Source: Eutrigla gurnardus
Taxonomy: Eukaryota > Chordata > Actinopteri > Perciformes > Triglidae
DNA: 64,000 nt
Assembly (NCBI GenBank): GCA_963514095.1
Contig: OY741276.1
Location: 3,333,603 to 3,397,602 of the forward strand
Reading direction: 5' to 3'
Shown piece after piece: positions 61,475-64,000 of the stretch. Position numbers and translations under genes: made by a program. Below the pieces are notes generated by a model. That model was given only the letters and a program-made list of their open reading frames with translations, had not been told where the DNA came from and searched no databases. Position 1 is the stretch's first letter; each line of letters begins with the position of its first letter.

Positions 61475-64000
61475 CACACACACACACTCTGCCGCTACAG
61501 TAAGCAGCACACTGTCACAGTAAAGTTTTAATGTCACCCTCCACATTTAGGCAGCTCCGTGCATTTTAGCTCATTTTCATGCACAATAAAAAAAATTGTT
61601 TATTTTTAATCTGGTTTTATTACTGAAATCTCTCATTTTGCATCGTGGGAAGAGATTATGTATTAATTTCTTAATAACAGTTTTATGTTTTAAAAAAAAT
61701 ATATTTTCATAGAAATTGATCAGCTGACTCGACACTTTTGATGAAATTAATTTACAGAAGACAACTTATTTCTGAGACAAACTTTAAAAACAATCACATA
61801 GACTTGATTGCTTGTGGTTCAAATATAAGTGTGACAAAAAAATAAATAAAAAGGGGACAAAAATGCTGATAAAGACACTAAATATGATGGAATGATATGG
61901 AAATATTATCATGACAGCGTTGCAGACGCAGATACATTTAATTGTGATGGTTTGAAATGATAATTCTCTAAAATATTAAATATTTAAAAATGATATTAAT
62001 CTAGTTATATAAACCAACACTGTTTTAGTTCTTGTGAGTTATCAACCTCAACAACCCGATGATCTCATCTCGATCTGTTGTGGTCGTTATATAAAAGCAT
62101 ATGTGTATTTAAGACAATCGTGAAATCCTTTTTTTGTTTTTTTTTGTTGCATCCGTCCCAAGGAGCTCACACAGCTATAACAGATCTTATGTCACAGGAA
62201 GAAGAGCGTCTCGGGTGACACGAGTTGTCTCGGGTGTCCCCGGGATGGCTTTCAGGGTGGGGTCCTCTCTTTCCTCTGAGAAACTCTCTGAAACACTGAC
62301 CTGGGAAATACAAATAAAAGCCTGGTCCACGTCGGACCTCTGTGCTGTACAATGGCTGACCCTGGTGGCTGCTGGGTGTGTACGCTATGTTTCCATATAT
62401 ACAGTATATAACTCAAGATTTGTCTTCCTATCTTGGAACATACTGCTAAATGACCGTTGGTTCACATTACCAGATTAGAGAATGGTACAATAAGTACATC
62501 ATAATATGCGATAGCATTTTAAAATGACATGTCATTGTTTGTGGGTTAAACAGGGACGAGTGAGCCTTCGGATGCACACGCTGTTCTCGTCTTATCACGA
62601 CGCTACATGCAGATTTGTAACTCTAAAAAAAAAGAAAAGAAACCCCACAAGGTCTCCTTTTGACCCCCAGACCGAGTCCCGGTGACCCCCCTGGTAAAGA
62701 TATTAGAATGAGAATGATATAAGAATTTAAAAAAGGGCCTGATGGCGTCACGGACCGGGGACAGGAAGTGAGTCCGTCCCGTCGGTGTCACACGGCGTCT
62801 GTCATCAGAGAGAGAGAGAGAGAGGCAGGTGTGGGCGAGAGGCACTTTCACCCTGTTAGCTCTTAGCCTCTTTAGCTGTGGCCCAGGGAGAGAGAGAGGG
62901 AGAGAGAGGGAGAGAGAGAGAAGCTGCCCCGAGCGCATCTCCACTGACCTACATTTCATCTGTCGCCCCCCCCAAACACACTCTACCCTTTTTTTCCTCA
63001 TCTCTTATTTCTCCTGTACCAACAGCTCTGTGATTGTGATGTAATGACCAAAGCAGGCGTGGTGGTAAAAAGAAAAAACCCCAGACTGGTCAGGATGAGA
63101 CCCTCTAGAAGACGATGCATGGAGGAGAATAGAGAGATAAAGAGAGATAAAAGAAAGGAAGACGGGGAGGGAGGGATGGAGGGTTAGTTAGATCCTCAAA
63201 ATCCAATAAAAGCATTATAAACGTGTTCTCATCTGAGGGACGAGGAACTATTCACTTTTAAACACGAGCACATATGTATACGTCGCCGGCCGAGCGAGGA
63301 CGGGAAGAATCAGGAGAGAGAGGATGGAGAGAGGTTGTGTTGGGATGGGAGATGCTGGAGTGGAGGCTGCTCCGTCCATATGGCGGTGAGAGGGAGGAAG
63401 GGAAGCAGACCGGGCCAGGCCTAAGGGCTGAACTCGGGAGAAGCAGAGAAAGCAGCACTCTTAGGTCCTTCTGCCTTTATGTTTCGACGGTCTGTTCCTA
63501 TTGGCTGGCCGGTCGCCCCGTGTATCTGTCTGTCTGTCTCACCTGTCTGTCATCCATCCTCGAAGGCCGTCACATTCCTGCCGACTGATTGAATCTGTTG
63601 TGTGTCTGTCACATTTCATGCAGTTTTATTTTCTTCCATCTTGTCTTCTTCCCTTTTTTAACATTTTTTTTTTTTAGCTGTGCCGGAGGCGAGGCTGTCG
63701 CCACGGCGATGTCGCGATTCCTGCGTTATGTCGGGACATCACGAGAATTCTGTTAGATCAGGTGTAGACATTCACGGTGCCAAGAAGATTTATCTTTAGC
63801 ATCACCACGAGGTCCAAATGATAAGTTATTCAATTTAAAATACAATTACTAAAAAGATGAAACGGCGTTTTCGGGAGTAGCTAGCTTCCGTACTGTGATG
63901 AATTTCCTCGTGAAACCGGATACGCAGACAAGGAATTTGATTTGATCGTTCAAACTTCCTGAACTGTGCAGAGCTGCAGATTTGATTGATGGATGTCGTG
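60934..64000. other. rorb 5' UTR, promoter and upstream region
   Basis: Upstream of the rorb start codon (60933-60931, minus). The first 450 bp are GC- and CpG-rich, consistent with a 5' UTR and CpG promoter, and include an out-of-frame upstream ATG at 60985-60983. A (CA)n array lies at 61404-61487. Beyond that the sequence is AT-rich to about 62600, then GA-rich (about 62810-62920 and 63120-63340). No other gene was recognised. Confidence 0.5.
61404..61487. repeat. (CA)n microsatellite in the rorb 5' flank
   Basis: A CA array of about 84 bp, about 470 bp upstream of the rorb start codon and so close to or within the promoter. Confidence 0.95.

Overview
The window is nuclear DNA from a ray-finned fish, most likely a percomorph-type teleost (lineage inferred from gene content and compact introns). 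All protein genes are split by introns with GT-AG borders (one GC-AG), encode vertebrate-specific families, and sit among very many (CA)n/(TG)n microsatellites. There is no operon, prophage, CRISPR array or plasmid-like feature.

Layout from left to right: 1-3977 has no recognisable gene and holds microsatellites, a GC-rich island and a short inverted-repeat element. lsm1 (minus, 3978-5897) and bag4 (plus, 6721-9656) are head to head across about 820 bp. A DUSP26-like atypical phosphatase gene (plus, 11521-12546) follows, then a secreted alpha-1-antitrypsin-like serpin (plus, 13708-15367) with a TATA promoter and a non-coding first exon. Next come carnmt1 (plus, 15856-19550), the orthologue of the uncharacterised human gene C9orf40 (plus, 20736-21520), the channel-kinase gene trpm6 (plus, 40 coding exons, 23365-38544) and the orphan nuclear receptor gene rorb (minus, 10 coding exons, 43551-60933). 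The first intron of rorb is 14.5 kb long and is full of simple repeats and minisatellites.

The carnmt1, c9orf40, trpm6 and rorb genes keep the order and relative orientation of human 9q21, while lsm1-bag4 (and DUSP26) belong to human 8p11-p12, so the window joins two ancestral blocks. I assembled every coding sequence exon by exon; each closes in frame with consistent intron phases: LSM1 133 aa, BAG4 392 aa, DUSP 194 aa, serpin 419 aa, CARNMT1 415 aa, C9orf40 179 aa, TRPM6 1988 aa, RORB 472 aa.

The genes do not form one pathway: mRNA decay (LSM1), Hsp70 co-chaperoning (BAG4), phosphatase signalling (DUSP), protease inhibition (serpin), carnosine methylation (CARNMT1), Mg2+ transport (TRPM6) and circadian/retinal transcription (RORB). 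I did not find a new multi-gene system. The more unusual observations are the conserved unknown protein C9orf40, splice-site-abutting TG repeats, a GC-AG intron, a possible in-frame retained intron and a PDZ-like tail in trpm6, upstream ORFs on bag4 and rorb, a histidine-rich serpin N-terminus, and several apparently non-autonomous transposon families.
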